Positions 16,585 through 26,487 of a stretch of DNA of 64,000 nucleotides are shown in pieces. Source of the stretch: Leifsonia psychrotolerans. GTDB lineage: Bacteria > Actinomycetota > Actinomycetes > Actinomycetales > Microbacteriaceae. The stretch's first letter is position 1; every line of letters begins with the position of its first letter. The notes beneath the pieces are model-generated. The model had not been told where the DNA came from. It searched no databases and saw nothing but the letters and a program-made list of their open reading frames with translations. Where the stretch lies: positions 1 through 64,000 of the forward strand of contig NZ_JACCFM010000001.1 in NCBI RefSeq assembly GCF_013410665.1. Direction: 5' to 3'. Position numbers and translations under genes: made by a program.

Positions 16585-17776
16585 GAATACCTCCATAGCG
16601 GCGCGGATCGTAGGGGGAGAGATCCATGCTCGGTGGGCGCCCCTGCACCATCTCGCTGAGCACCCGGGCGAAACTCGGGCCAAGGGTGAATGCCGATCCG
16701 CCGGTGGCCACGAACACCCCGGGGCAGCCGGGCACGGAACCCACCAGCGGCAGCTGGTCGGGAGTCACCGTGGTGGTACCCACCCAGGTGCGCAGGGCCG
16801 GCAGGGCGGCGACGCGAGGAACGACGCCGATGGCGGCGCGCGCATTGCCGGCCACGGAGGCCCGCAGCAGCTCTGGCCGTGAATTGAGGTCGGGATTGCC
16901 ATGACGATCAACCGGCAATCGGGCGGGCCAGCCGCCGCCGATGAGCACATTTCCGTCGAGCGACTGCTTGAGCGAGAGCTTCGCGCCGGCGTGCTGCACC
17001 AGATGCGGGATGAACTTCTCGGTCTTCAAGGTGACTGTCATCGTGAGTGCCAGCGCGATTGTCGGCAGGCTCGCGCCCAGCATCTCGCCGAGCTCGGTGG
17101 TCCAAACGCCGCCGGCCAGAATAATGGCCTCGGTAGTGAGTTCTGACTTGCGCAGGGTTCCGTCGGGCTCGGTCGTCTCGATGCCGATGAGCCAGGACGA
17201 TCCGGCGCGGGTCATCGACATCACCCGGGTGCGGGTGCGGATGTCTGCGCCCAGCCGCGCGGCGCCCCGTGCGAGTGCAGGCCCAGCGGTGCGGGTATCC
17301 GCCTTTCCCTCGATCGGGCAGTACGCCGCGGCGACGACCGAATCAGAGAGATACGGCGCAATCGAGCGCACCTCGTCGCCGCTCAGCAGCGTCACGTCGA
17401 GACCCCAGGAACGCTCGAGTTCGGACTTCTGCTCGAGCACCGCGGCCTGCTCTGCCGTCTCGGCGAGCATCAACCCACCCTTTTGCACGACGCCGAGTGA
17501 TTCGCCTAACTCGTCGCCGAGCGAGGCCCAGAGCCGGGCGGCATCCAGATGGAGCGGCATCGCTTCGGCCGCCTGCCGGGCGGCCTCGAGGCCGTGCTCG
17601 AGCATGCGGTATTCAAGTTGAAAGTGCAAGCTGCCGGCGTTCTGTCCGGAGGCGTGCTGATTCAGTTGGTCGCGTTCGAGCAGGGCCACGTTGACGCCAT
17701 CGCGGGCGAGCATCCAGCTGAGCGCTGCGCCCAGCAGACCGCCACCGACGACGACGACGTCGTGGTGCTCGGTCAT
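16577..17776 (-). CDS. FAD-dependent D-amino-acid-type dehydrogenase subunit
   Basis: 399-aa DAO-family flavoprotein, the likely substrate-oxidising subunit. FAD motif DVVVVGGGLLGAALSWMLAR at the N-terminus, then GQNAGSLHFQLEYR (flavin contact region), and a C-terminal GVFVATGGSAFTLGPSFARV. Similar subunits oxidise secondary or D-amino acids such as D-hydroxyproline, D-proline or opines. Its start overlaps the stop of the DapA-family gene (ATGA), and its stop overlaps the ferredoxin-like subunit, giving a tightly coupled operon. The exact substrate cannot be read from sequence. Confidence 0.9.
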   Translation of the reverse strand: MTEHHDVVVVGGGLLGAALSWMLARDGVNVALLERDQLNQHASGQNAGSLHFQLEYRMLEHGLEAARQAAEAMPLHLDAARLWASLGDELGESLGVVQKGGLMLAETAEQAAVLEQKSELERSWGLDVTLLSGDEVRSIAPYLSDSVVAAAYCPIEGKADTRTAGPALARGAARLGADIRTRTRVMSMTRAGSSWLIGIETTEPDGTLRKSELTTEAIILAGGVWTTELGEMLGASLPTIALALTMTVTLKTEKFIPHLVQHAGAKLSLKQSLDGNVLIGGGWPARLPVDRHGNPDLNSRPELLRASVAGNARAAIGVVPRVAALPALRTWVGTTTVTPDQLPLVGSVPGCPGVFVATGGSAFTLGPSFARVLSEMVQGRPPSMDLSPYDPRRYGGIHV

Positions 17777-18705
17777 GACAGTGGAACGGTCTCGATGCCG
17801 AGGCTGTTGAGCGTTTCCTCGACGATGGTGACCTCGTCGGCGGTGAGCTCAAGCAGTGGATCGCGCACGAAACCGGCGGGCACGCCCTGCAGGCGCAACG
17901 CGGTCTTCATGATTGCCTGGGCGTTGCCGAACTGGGCGCCGTAGTCCTGGGTGAACCAGCGCTGCATCACAACGCGGTCGCGGGCACCGAGTTCCAGTGC
18001 GCGGGCCTTGTCGCCGGCGGCAAGGGCACGCCAGAAGTCGGGGTGGGCCGAGCCGAGCGGAGCACCCGAACCCATCAGGCCATCGCCGTAACCGAGCGAG
18101 ACGAGGTCTGCGCCGAGAGGGCTGGTCGGAATGCCGAAGTAGCGCACGGTGTCGCTGAGCGCATAGAGGCCCGCGAGGAAAGCTGCGGTGTCACCGGTGG
18201 AGTTCTTGATCGCAACGACGTTGTCGATCTCGGCCAGCTCGGTCAGCAACTCGGTGTCGAGGTCTACGATGCAGCCGCGCGGCCAGTTGTAGATACAGAT
18301 CGGGATGTCCGTAGCGTCGGAGATGTCCTGGTAGAACTTGACGATCTCGCGTCGGGTGGGGACCACGTACGGCGGGGGAGTGACGAGGATTCCGTCAAGG
18401 CCCGCCTTCTCCGCTGCATGTGCGTGCCGGATGGCTTCCTGCTGAGTGAACGCGTTGCATCCGCCGAGCACCCACATGGCGCCGTCGACGTTCTTCGCGC
18501 CTTCGGTGAACAGCTGCGCACGCTCGTCATCGTTGAGGCTGAACCATTCGCCAGTCGTGCCGCCGAGAATGACGCCGTGCATGCGCTGCTCCATCAGCCA
18601 GCCGAGCTGCGTCTCGAATGCTCCAAGGTCCAGTGCGCCGTCGCGGTCGAACGGGGTGGTGATGGCTGGAATGTATCCGGTCCAGTTGACGGAATTGCGA
18701 TCCAC
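17773..18705 (-). CDS. DapA-family lyase/deaminase (dihydrodipicolinate synthase superfamily)
   Basis: 310-aa TIM-barrel class I aldolase. The Schiff-base lysine is in VVAIKNSTGD (near residue 166), the catalytic tyrosine in ICIYNWPRG (near 138), and GGTTGEWFSLNDDER corresponds to the GTTGE substrate loop. Members beside amino-acid dehydrogenases include 1-pyrroline-4-hydroxy-2-carboxylate deaminase of D-hydroxyproline breakdown, which fits the context better than lysine synthesis. GTG start at 18705 has AGGAGG upstream. First gene of the leftward operon after the regulator; 10 bp separate it from the regulator stop. Confidence 0.88.
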   Translation of the reverse strand: MDRNSVNWTGYIPAITTPFDRDGALDLGAFETQLGWLMEQRMHGVILGGTTGEWFSLNDDERAQLFTEGAKNVDGAMWVLGGCNAFTQQEAIRHAHAAEKAGLDGILVTPPPYVVPTRREIVKFYQDISDATDIPICIYNWPRGCIVDLDTELLTELAEIDNVVAIKNSTGDTAAFLAGLYALSDTVRYFGIPTSPLGADLVSLGYGDGLMGSGAPLGSAHPDFWRALAAGDKARALELGARDRVVMQRWFTQDYGAQFGNAQAIMKTALRLQGVPAGFVRDPLLELTADEVTIVEETLNSLGIETVPLS

Positions 18706-18715
18706 TGTGATCCTC

Positions 18716-19252
18716 CTATGGCGTGGGCGGGTTCACCGAGAGGATGAACTCCACCGTGTGTGGTGTGGTGTTGCAGTAGCGGTGGGGTTGGCTCGAATCG
18801 ATGGTGATCGCGTCGCCGGCGACCACCTCGTGGGCGGCGTCGCCAACCATGACGGTGAGCACACCGGTCAGTACGTAGGCGCATTCGATGGCCACGTGCG
18901 CCCACGGTTCGTCGCTTGACGACTCACCCGGTTGTAGGACTCCGCGCAGAACGGCAAGCTGGGCATTGCCCGGCATCAAGCGTTCATACTGGATGTGCCC
19001 CCGCGGCGAGGAGATCTTCGAGCGCTCGCCGGCGTGGCTGACATGTACAGCCTGCACCGCGCCCTCGTCGAAAAGCATCGCGACCGACTGGCCGAACACG
19101 TCGGCGACTAGGCGCAGCGACTTGAGACTCGGCTCGGTCACGCCGCGCTCAATCTGGCTGAGTAGGGTGGCCGACAGGCCAGTCTCGCTCGCTAGGCTGC
19201 GGAGGCTAAGGCCTCGGGCCGTCCTGAGCTCTCTCAACCTGGTTCCGATCAT
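18716..19252 (-). CDS. XRE-family regulator with C-terminal cupin
   Basis: 178-aa transcription factor. Helix-turn-helix at residues 1-60 (LRELRTARGLSLRSLASETG, then LSATLLSQIERGVTEPSLKS) and a cupin_2 domain at about 100-175 (ECAYVLTGVLTVMVGDAAHE, VVAGDAITIDSSQPHRY). Such proteins sense a small metabolite through the cupin and control adjacent catabolic genes. It heads the leftward operon and is divergent from the transporter, so it probably regulates both, perhaps including itself. Confidence 0.9.
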   Translation of the reverse strand: MIGTRLRELRTARGLSLRSLASETGLSATLLSQIERGVTEPSLKSLRLVADVFGQSVAMLFDEGAVQAVHVSHAGERSKISSPRGHIQYERLMPGNAQLAVLRGVLQPGESSSDEPWAHVAIECAYVLTGVLTVMVGDAAHEVVAGDAITIDSSQPHRYCNTTPHTVEFILSVNPPTP

Positions 19253-19261
19253 GAGGTCACT

Positions 19262-19325
19262 CTACACACAGGCTGCACAACGATGTGCACTGAAACTGCA
19301 CGAAACTGGACAGGGTGTCACTGTG
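19262..19325. promoter_or_regulatory. Candidate operator region with TGCAC repeats
   Basis: The 275-bp divergent spacer between the XRE-cupin gene and the transporter contains clustered TGCAC/GTGCA half-sites at its left end: CTGCACAACGATGTGCACTG followed by AACTGCACGAAACTGGACA. The first pair is a near palindrome (TGCACaacgaTGTGCA). A further GAGTGCACAC occurs near 19469. These are plausible binding sites for the adjacent regulator; no clear -35/-10 pair can be fixed. Confidence 0.4.
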
Positions 19326-19527
19326 GGCAGGGGCGAAAGTGGCTCTTGATCACCGGAAAGGCTTGAAAAAAGCGGAAATATTGAGGATGAATGTGAAAGC
19401 TGCGAGCCGCGGCCCGGGCTTGAGGTGTGCAGTCTAATTGCGTTTTCGTCCAGTCTTGTGGATACTGAGTGCACACTCCCGGCCGAAGCCGCGCGGAGTT
19501 CACAGAGCAGTGACGAGAGGAACAATC

Positions 19528-21012
19528 ATGACCCAGCACCCGCGCCTGACCTTCAGAGGGGGCTGGCTGATGGCATTCGTTCCCATCGCCGTCTTCCTCT
19601 CGCTCTGTGTTTTGTTCTTCGTCGTGTTCAAGGCCTTCGACATGACGGCCCTAGCCATGAGCGGAATCGTCGCCCTGCTGATCGGTGCCCTGTTCGCCCG
19701 TAACTACGCCGGATTCTGGGAAGCGGTGATGCGCGGCATCGGCAGCCCGACCTCCGTCTCGATCGTCGTCATCTTGCTCGTAATTGGCATGTTCTCATCA
19801 CTGGTCAAGGCCACCAACGTCTCGGGCGGCTTTGTCTGGGTCGGAACCTCGATCGGGATCGGCGGTGCTGGGTTCACCCTGTTCGCCTTCGTGACGGTCT
19901 GTGTCGTTGCAATGGCGACGGGGTCTTCGATCGGAACGATGTTCACGGCATTCCCGATCTTCTACCCGGCGGGCGTTCTTCTCGGGGCTGACCCGGCGCT
20001 ACTGGCGGGTGCCATCGTCTCCGGCGCGATCTTCGGCGACAACATGGCGCCGATTTCCGACACGACGATCATCTCGTCGTCGACCCAGCGCTTCCGTCGC
20101 AAGGCCGGCGTCGCTGACATTTCCGGTGTTGTCTCTTCCCGCGCCCGTTACGCCCTGTTGGCCGCCGGCATCAGTGCGGTCATCTTTGTGATCTTCGGTG
20201 GTGGCGGTCAAGTTCAAGCCGGCGCCTCCGCAATTCTCGACGCGAGCTCGAACCCGATCGCGCTTGTCATGCTCATCCCGATCACGATCATGCTGATTGT
20301 GGCTTTCCTGACACGCGACATCTTCAAGGCGGTGACCGTCGGTCTTGTGCTCGGCACGATCACCGGTTTGCTAGCTGGCCTGATCGTCCCGAGCGACGTA
20401 CTCGGTGTGACGGATGGCGCCCCCACCGGATTCCTCGTCGGCGGCGTTGCGAGCATGCTTGGCACGGTCGCCCTCGTCATTTCGGTCTTCGGAATCATGG
20501 GTGTCCTCACTGCAGCCGGCGTGCTGGACCGGGTCGTCGACGCTTTGGTGCGCGGAAAGCTGGCGCGCACACCTCGCGGTGCGGAGGCGGCGATCGCCAT
20601 TGGGTCGAGTGTGACAACGTTGCTATTCGGTGGAGTCAACTCGGCGTCGATGATGACCTTTGGCCCGGTGGCCGATGAGATCGGCTCGCGGATGAACCTG
20701 CACCCTTACCGACGCTCGAACATCATGGACTGCTTCGCGATGGGTGTTGCGTGCGTCGTACCATTCCTCAGCGCGTTCCTCTTTATTGCAGCCCTCCTGA
20801 CCAGCGGTTATGACGGGGTGCCTGCGCTCAGCACGGCGCAGATCGTCACCGGAACGCTCTACCCGCTGGTGCTGACCGTCGTGATGATCGTCGCGATCAT
20901 CACCGGTTGGGGTCGCCGCTTCGAGGGGCCGGACGGTGCCGTCTCACGCACCCGCGATTTGTCGCTGCCCGCGACGGAGTCTGAGCCACTTCTCGCCGAG
21001 GCCACACGCTAG
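19528..21012 (+). CDS. NhaC-type sodium/proton antiporter family transporter
   Basis: 494-aa integral membrane protein with about 11-13 hydrophobic spans, matching the NhaC/Na+-H+ antiporter superfamily. Conserved stretches are AGAIVSGAIFGDNMAPISDT in the first half and LLFGGVNSASMMTFGPVAD in the second; the Asp and Ser of GDNMAPISDT are typical of the ion path. Start at the ATG at 19528, preceded by GAGAGGA. Because it diverges from an amino/imino acid catabolic operon with its own regulator, it more likely imports the substrate coupled to an ion than serves general pH homeostasis; this is inference. Confidence 0.88.
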   Translation: MTQHPRLTFRGGWLMAFVPIAVFLSLCVLFFVVFKAFDMTALAMSGIVALLIGALFARNYAGFWEAVMRGIGSPTSVSIVVILLVIGMFSSLVKATNVSGGFVWVGTSIGIGGAGFTLFAFVTVCVVAMATGSSIGTMFTAFPIFYPAGVLLGADPALLAGAIVSGAIFGDNMAPISDTTIISSSTQRFRRKAGVADISGVVSSRARYALLAAGISAVIFVIFGGGGQVQAGASAILDASSNPIALVMLIPITIMLIVAFLTRDIFKAVTVGLVLGTITGLLAGLIVPSDVLGVTDGAPTGFLVGGVASMLGTVALVISVFGIMGVLTAAGVLDRVVDALVRGKLARTPRGAEAAIAIGSSVTTLLFGGVNSASMMTFGPVADEIGSRMNLHPYRRSNIMDCFAMGVACVVPFLSAFLFIAALLTSGYDGVPALSTAQIVTGTLYPLVLTVVMIVAIITGWGRRFEGPDGAVSRTRDLSLPATESEPLLAEATR

Positions 21013-21050
21013 TTCGTTCTGACCTGTCTGGTTAGTCAGAGGCGTGAAGG

Positions 21051-21090
21051 AGGGGCATTTGTCGAGTATTCGACGAATGCCCCTCTTCTC
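21051..21090 (+). terminator. Terminator after the NhaC-type transporter
   Basis: 15-bp stem (21051-21065 with 21070-21084, one G-U pair) with loop GTAT, followed by CTTCTC. It lies 38 bp after the transporter stop. Confidence 0.85.
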
Positions 21091-21266
21091 TGCACGATTG
21101 GCTACTCGGCACCCCTCGCGTCCTGACTGGCGGGGCGCTATCGACGGTTGGTGTGAGCTGAGCGAGTCGATGTGGAATGCATCGTCTGAGCGTGGCGGGG
21201 ATGGCCGACTGGGTCGCCGGGTCGACTGGGTCGCCGGGGTGGGCACGGGGTTCGGGTGGGTTGCGG

Positions 21267-21340
21267 GGTCTCGACAAGCTCGACCAACGGGGTGCTCGAC
21301 CAACGGGGGTTGCGGGGTCTCGACGGGCTCGACCAACGGG
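21267..21340. repeat. GGTCTCGACAAGCTCGACC-type repeats
   Basis: Two direct copies, GGTCTCGACAAGCTCGACC and GGTCTCGACGGGCTCGACC, separated by GTGCTCGACCAACGGGGGTTG. The whole spacer 21091-21362 contains no gene and is otherwise unremarkable. Confidence 0.8.
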
Positions 21341-21362
21341 GTGACGTTCGGTAGCTCGCCGG

Positions 21363-21932
21363 CTACGAGATGTCGGGACTCGCCAACTGCAGAGTGATCA
21401 GCGGCGCCTTCGCGTCGGTGGTATCCGCACCGACGATGACAAACCACGACGTTGCCGAGTCGGTGCTGCTGTTCAGTGCGTCGAGAGTCGTGCCATCGTT
21501 CGTCGACGATTCGCGACTGATCCAACCGGATGACACAAGCGAGGCGACCATTCCTGCGGCAGTGGCCGTCGCATCCGTTTCCGGCGTCGTGGTGATCGTT
21601 CGAATAATGCCGAAGTAGGGCGAGGAGCCCGCACCCTTGTCGACGAGTTGGGTGTGGTCGTCGACGTGCACGATCGCATCCGCCGGGATCAGCGCCTGGA
21701 TGGCGTCGGCGAGACGCACCGCTTCGGTGGCCGCCGAGGCGTCGGTGAGCGGGTCGGGCGTCACGGGAGTGAGCGCGCTGGGTGTGGCGGGCGTCGTCGC
21801 GGTGGGGGCAGCGGATGCCGGTGCCGTGGTGGTCGGATCCGGGGAACTCGACGTGCCGGTGGCGCCTCCCGACGTGCAGGCCGTGAGAGCGAGCGTGCCG
21901 GCCAGCGCGAGCGCCGCGATCAGAGTTCTCAT
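21363..21932 (-). CDS. Putative lipoprotein, Thr/Pro-rich
   Basis: 189-aa exported protein starting at the ATG at 21932; upstream codons of the same frame are repeat sequence. Signal peptide MRTLIAALALAGTLALTACT ends in a lipobox LTAC, so it should be lipid-anchored outside the membrane. A Ser/Thr/Pro/Ala linker (about residues 25-65) leads to a globular part with HVDDHTQLVDKGAGSSPYFG and ATAAGMVASLVSSGWISRES. No family is recognised; similar lipoproteins are common orphan genes in Microbacteriaceae. Confidence 0.75.
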   Translation of the reverse strand: MRTLIAALALAGTLALTACTSGGATGTSSSPDPTTTAPASAAPTATTPATPSALTPVTPDPLTDASAATEAVRLADAIQALIPADAIVHVDDHTQLVDKGAGSSPYFGIIRTITTTPETDATATAAGMVASLVSSGWISRESSTNDGTTLDALNSSTDSATSWFVIVGADTTDAKAPLITLQLASPDIS

Positions 21933-21972
21933 GGAGAAAAGCTTAGGTGTGGTGGTTAGAGGGAGGGGTGCG

Positions 21973-22018
21973 GGGTCTCGACAAGCTCGACCAACGGAGG
22001 GGCTCGACCAGCGGGAGC
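21973..22018. repeat. GGTCTCGACAAGCTCGACC-type repeat
   Basis: One full direct copy followed by the partial GGGGCTCGACCAGCGG, in the divergent spacer between the lipoprotein gene and the formaldehyde dehydrogenase gene, upstream of their start codons. Confidence 0.8.
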
Positions 22019-22118
22019 GGCGGAGGGTCTCAACCAACTGCGATTGCTCGCCCAGCGATAGTGTGAGAGGAAGCTTGCAACGCTTGCACCACCGTCACCA
22101 CACCACCCGAGGAGCACC

Positions 22119-23213
22119 ATGCCCACCACCGTCAAAGGCGTCATCGCCCGCTCGAAGGGTGCGCCAGTTGAACTGGTCGACATCGTCATTCCCGACCCCG
22201 GCCCCGGCGAAGTCATCGTCGACATCGAGACCTGTGGCGTCTGCCACACCGACTTTCACTACAAGGAGGGCGGTATCAACGACGAGTTCCCGTTCCTTCT
22301 CGGGCACGAGGCCGCCGGCCGCGTCAGCGTCATCGGCGAGGGCGTCACGCACGTCGCCGTGGGCGACTTCGTGGTTCTCAACTGGCGCGCGGTCTGCGGC
22401 GACTGCCGCGCCTGCAAGCGCGCCGAACCCTGGTACTGCTTCAACACCTTCAACGCCACACAGAAGATGACCCTCACCGACGGCACCGAGCTCAGCCCGG
22501 CCCTCGGCATCGGCGCCTTCGCCGACAAGACCCTCGTGCACGAAAAGCAGTGCACCAAGGTGAACCCGGCTGCCGACCCCGCGGCCGTCGGACTGCTCGG
22601 CTGCGGCATCATGGCCGGAATCGGCGCCGCCATGAACACGGGCAACGTGAGCCGCGGCGACTCGGTCGCCGTGATCGGATGCGGCGGCGTCGGCAACGCG
22701 GCCATCGTCGGTTCACGCCTGGCCGGCGCATCCGTCATCATCGCCATCGACCGCGACCCGAAGAAGCTCGACACGGCGAAGCACCTCGGCGCCACCCACG
22801 CCATCGACTCCTCGAACCTCGACGAAGCGGGCGTCGTCGCCGCAGTGCAGGCGCTGACCGGCGGCTTCGGCGCCGACGTCGTCATCGACGCGGTCGGCCG
22901 ACCTGAAACGTGGCGCCAGGCGTTCTACGCCCGCGACCTCGCCGGAACCGTCGTGCTGGTCGGCGTGCCGAACCCCGACATGATGCTCGAGATTCCGTTG
23001 CTTGACGTCTTCGGCCGCGGCGGCTCGCTCAAGTCCAGCTGGTACGGTGACTGCCTGCCCGAGCGGGATTTCCCGATGCTCACCGACCTCTATCTTCAGG
23101 GTCGGCTGCCGCTCGGCGAGTTCGTCAGCGAGAAGATCGCGATTTCCGAGATCGATGCGGCCTTTGACAAGATGGCCAGCGGCGATGTGCTGCGCTCGGT
23201 GGTGGTGCTCTGA
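22119..23213 (+). CDS. S-(hydroxymethyl)mycothiol dehydrogenase
   Basis: Zinc-dependent medium-chain dehydrogenase, 364 aa, oxidising the formaldehyde-mycothiol adduct with NAD (MscR/AdhE2 type). Catalytic zinc region [15 protein letters not shown] and GHEAAGRV; structural zinc cysteines [18 protein letters not shown] site [19 protein letters not shown] with Asp at the end of the second strand (IAIDRDPKK). The close pairing with a metallo-beta-lactamase gene (TGATG overlap) is the typical arrangement of actinobacterial mycothiol-dependent formaldehyde detoxification. GAGGAG precedes the ATG. Confidence 0.93.
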   Translation: MPTTVKGVIARSKGAPVELVDIVIPDPGPGEVIVDIETCGVCHTDFHYKEGGINDEFPFLLGHEAAGRVSVIGEGVTHVAVGDFVVLNWRAVCGDCRACKRAEPWYCFNTFNATQKMTLTDGTELSPALGIGAFADKTLVHEKQCTKVNPAADPAAVGLLGCGIMAGIGAAMNTGNVSRGDSVAVIGCGGVGNAAIVGSRLAGASVIIAIDRDPKKLDTAKHLGATHAIDSSNLDEAGVVAAVQALTGGFGADVVIDAVGRPETWRQAFYARDLAGTVVLVGVPNPDMMLEIPLLDVFGRGGSLKSSWYGDCLPERDFPMLTDLYLQGRLPLGEFVSEKIAISEIDAAFDKMASGDVLRSVVVL

Positions 23214-23863
23214 TGACCGCACGCATCGACCACCTCGTCACCGTGGGCACGTTCAGCCTCGACGGCGGCACCTGGGACCTCGACAACAACGTCTGGATCA
23301 TCGGCGATGACACCGAATGTGTCGTCATCGATGCCGCACACGACGCCGATGCCATCCTCGCGGCCGTCGGCGACCGCCGCCTCCTCGCTGTGCTCTGCAC
23401 TCACGCGCATAACGATCACATCGGCGCCGCAGCCGGCGTGCGGGCGGCGACGGATGCTCCGGTCTGGCTGCACCCGGACGACACCATGCTCTGGCAGATG
23501 GTCTACCCGACGGATGCACCGGATGCAGCCGCCAACCGCCCGAGCGCGCCGCTCGCCGACGGCCAACGCATCGCCGTCGCCGGAATCGAACTCGAGGTAC
23601 TGCACACGCCCGGTCACTCGCCGGGCTCGGTCTGCTTGTACGCTCCGGCACTCGGCACGGTCTTCACCGGGGACACCCTGTTCCACGGCGGACCGGGTGC
23701 CACCGGCCGCTCGTTCAGTGACTTCCCGACCATCATCGACTCGATCACGAACAAGCTGCTGACGCTGCCCGCCGACACGGTCGTGCGCACCGGTCACGGC
23801 CAGAACACGTCGATCGGCGACGAAGCACCCCAGCGCGCGGAGTGGATCGCCCGCGGCCACTAA
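23213..23863 (+). CDS. Metallo-beta-lactamase fold hydrolase, probable S-formylmycothiol-pathway partner
   Basis: 216-aa MBL-fold enzyme with all metal motifs: THAHNDHIGAAAG, HTPGHSPGSVCLY, FTGDTLFHGG and RTGHGQNTSIG. It resembles glyoxalase II-like thioesterases. Overlapping start with the dehydrogenase gene implies that it hydrolyses the thioester product or a related mycothiol conjugate, releasing formate and mycothiol; this step is inferred from context. Confidence 0.9.
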   Translation: MTARIDHLVTVGTFSLDGGTWDLDNNVWIIGDDTECVVIDAAHDADAILAAVGDRRLLAVLCTHAHNDHIGAAAGVRAATDAPVWLHPDDTMLWQMVYPTDAPDAAANRPSAPLADGQRIAVAGIELEVLHTPGHSPGSVCLYAPALGTVFTGDTLFHGGPGATGRSFSDFPTIIDSITNKLLTLPADTVVRTGHGQNTSIGDEAPQRAEWIARGH

Positions 23864-23937
23864 TCGGCCTGGAGCACACGAACAGGCGGGGTGCCGGACA
23901 CAAAAAACGTGCCCGGGGGCCTCGCCTGTTCTAGGCT

Positions 23938-25008
23938 GTGCCTGTGACCCAGACACCCGTTGCACACCCCGTCAGCCCGTCCACATCGACCGCCGCGAAG
24001 CCGGTCACCGTCACGCTCACCGGCGCAGGCGGGCAGATCGGTTATGCGCTGCTGTTCCGCATCGCGTCGGGGCAGTTGCTCGGCCCTGACGTGCCGATCA
24101 GACTGCGGATGCTCGAGATCCCGTCCGGGGCCGCAGCTGCGGCTGGCACGGCGCTCGAGCTGCAGGACTGCGCGTTCCCGCTGCTGCACTCGGTGGATGT
24201 GACGACCGATCTCGCCGAGGCGTTCGACGGTACGAACGTGGCGTTGCTGGTCGGTTCCCGCCCGCGTGGCCCCGGCATGGAACGCGGCGATCTGCTGCAG
24301 GCCAACGGCACAATCTTCGGCCCTCAGGGCGCCGCGATCAATGAGGGGGCCGCCGACGACGTGCGCGTCGTCGTCGTGGGCAACCCGGCAAACACCAACG
24401 CCCTGATTGCGGCGGCGCACGCGCCCGATGTGCCGTCCGACCGGTTCACCGCACTCACCCGACTCGACCACAACCGAGCGCTCGGCCTCCTCGCCGCGCA
24501 CCTGGAACTGCCGGTCGGCCAGCTTTCCGGCGTCACAATCTGGGGAAACCATTCGGCAACCCAATACCCGGATGTCTTCCACGCGCAGGCAAACGGCACC
24601 CCGATCACCGATCTCGTCGACGAGGCTTGGCTGCAGAACGAGTTCATCCCGCGGGTGGCGAAGCGTGGCGCCGAGATCATTGCGGTGCGCGGCGGATCCT
24701 CCGTCGCCTCCGCCGCCAACGCGACGATCGACCACATGCGTCAGTGGGTGGGCGGCACCGGTTCTGGTCGAGACGGTTCTGATCGAGACGGCGTCGACTG
24801 GACATCGGCGGCCGTCGTCTCCGACGGCTCGTACGGCGTGCCGGCCGGGCTCGTCTCGTCCTTTCCGGTGCGCTCGGTCAACGGATGCTGGGAGATCGTG
24901 CAGGGACTCGCGATCGAAGAGTTCTCCCGTGTTCGAATCGACGCCTCGGTCGCCGAGCTCATCGAGGAGAGGGACGCCGTGCGGGCGCTGGGCTTGATCC
25001 GCGACTAG
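23938..25008 (+). CDS. mdh: Malate dehydrogenase
   Basis: 356-aa NAD-dependent malate dehydrogenase of the actinobacterial type (TCA cycle). NAD site [35 protein letters not shown], substrate residues [10 protein letters not shown] and catalytic histidine in [16 protein letters not shown] codons at 23938 and 23944 are both possible; no ribosome binding site is visible, so translation may be leaderless. Between MRQWVGG and [13 protein letters not shown] there is an extra Gly/Ser/Arg/Asp segment encoded by a 15-bp tandem duplication (GGTTCTGGTCGAGAC then GGTTCTGATCGAGAC). N-terminal ~20 residues are also longer than usual. Confidence 0.95.
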   Translation: MPVTQTPVAHPVSPSTSTAAKPVTVTLTGAGGQIGYALLFRIASGQLLGPDVPIRLRMLEIPSGAAAAAGTALELQDCAFPLLHSVDVTTDLAEAFDGTNVALLVGSRPRGPGMERGDLLQANGTIFGPQGAAINEGAADDVRVVVVGNPANTNALIAAAHAPDVPSDRFTALTRLDHNRALGLLAAHLELPVGQLSGVTIWGNHSATQYPDVFHAQANGTPITDLVDEAWLQNEFIPRVAKRGAEIIAVRGGSSVASAANATIDHMRQWVGGTGSGRDGSDRDGVDWTSAAVVSDGSYGVPAGLVSSFPVRSVNGCWEIVQGLAIEEFSRVRIDASVAELIEERDAVRALGLIRD

Positions 25009-25027
25009 AGGGATCCGTCTTACGCGA

Positions 25028-25058
25028 AAGGCCCGACCACCGGAGGTGATCGGGCCTT
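25028..25058. terminator. Bidirectional terminator between mdh and the ABC ATPase
   Basis: 14-bp stem AAGGCCCGACCACC (25028-25041) with 25045-25058, one mismatch or G-U pair and a three-base loop, between two convergent genes. Runs of A to the left and TT to the right allow function in both directions. Confidence 0.8.
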
Positions 25059-25074
25059 CGTCAAGCGAAATTGA

Positions 25075-26172
<1,098 letters not shown>

Positions 26173-26317
26173 AGTTCTATTTTCTCCTTCACCGGCAGGT
26201 ACGTGCCGGACGATCCTTTGTGAGTGGGATTCATAGCTCATCACGCGGCAGTGGGTGACAAGTGAACTCAGTATGGCATGTACGGCTGGTGCCGGAGTAC
26301 CCGCACGACGGCAGAGC

Positions 26318-26365
26318 GCCACGCCTCGTGCCAGGCCTCGTGCCAGGCCTCGTGCCACGCCTCGG
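26318..26365. repeat. Four tandem 12-bp repeats in a divergent promoter region
   Basis: Units GCCACGCCTCGT, GCCAGGCCTCGT, GCCAGGCCTCGT and GCCACGCCTCGG in direct tandem. They lie in the 315-bp spacer between the leftward ATPase gene and the rightward thioredoxin-fold gene, which otherwise holds only promoter sequence. Confidence 0.85.
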
Positions 26366-26487
26366 GCGGGCAATCCGAGCGCAGTTCAGCTTGCGCTCGA
26401 CCCTTTCTCAGAAATTCGCCCTACTATCTTGAGAGCATTGGCGCAGAAATTTGCGCCATAAAACATCACGTAGCGGAGCGAGCATTC

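Noticed and set aside
14754..17776. Hydrogen cyanide synthase HcnABC
   Set aside because: The subunit architecture is shared by many amino-acid dehydrogenases; linkage to a DapA-family lyase and importer argues for catabolism, not cyanide production.
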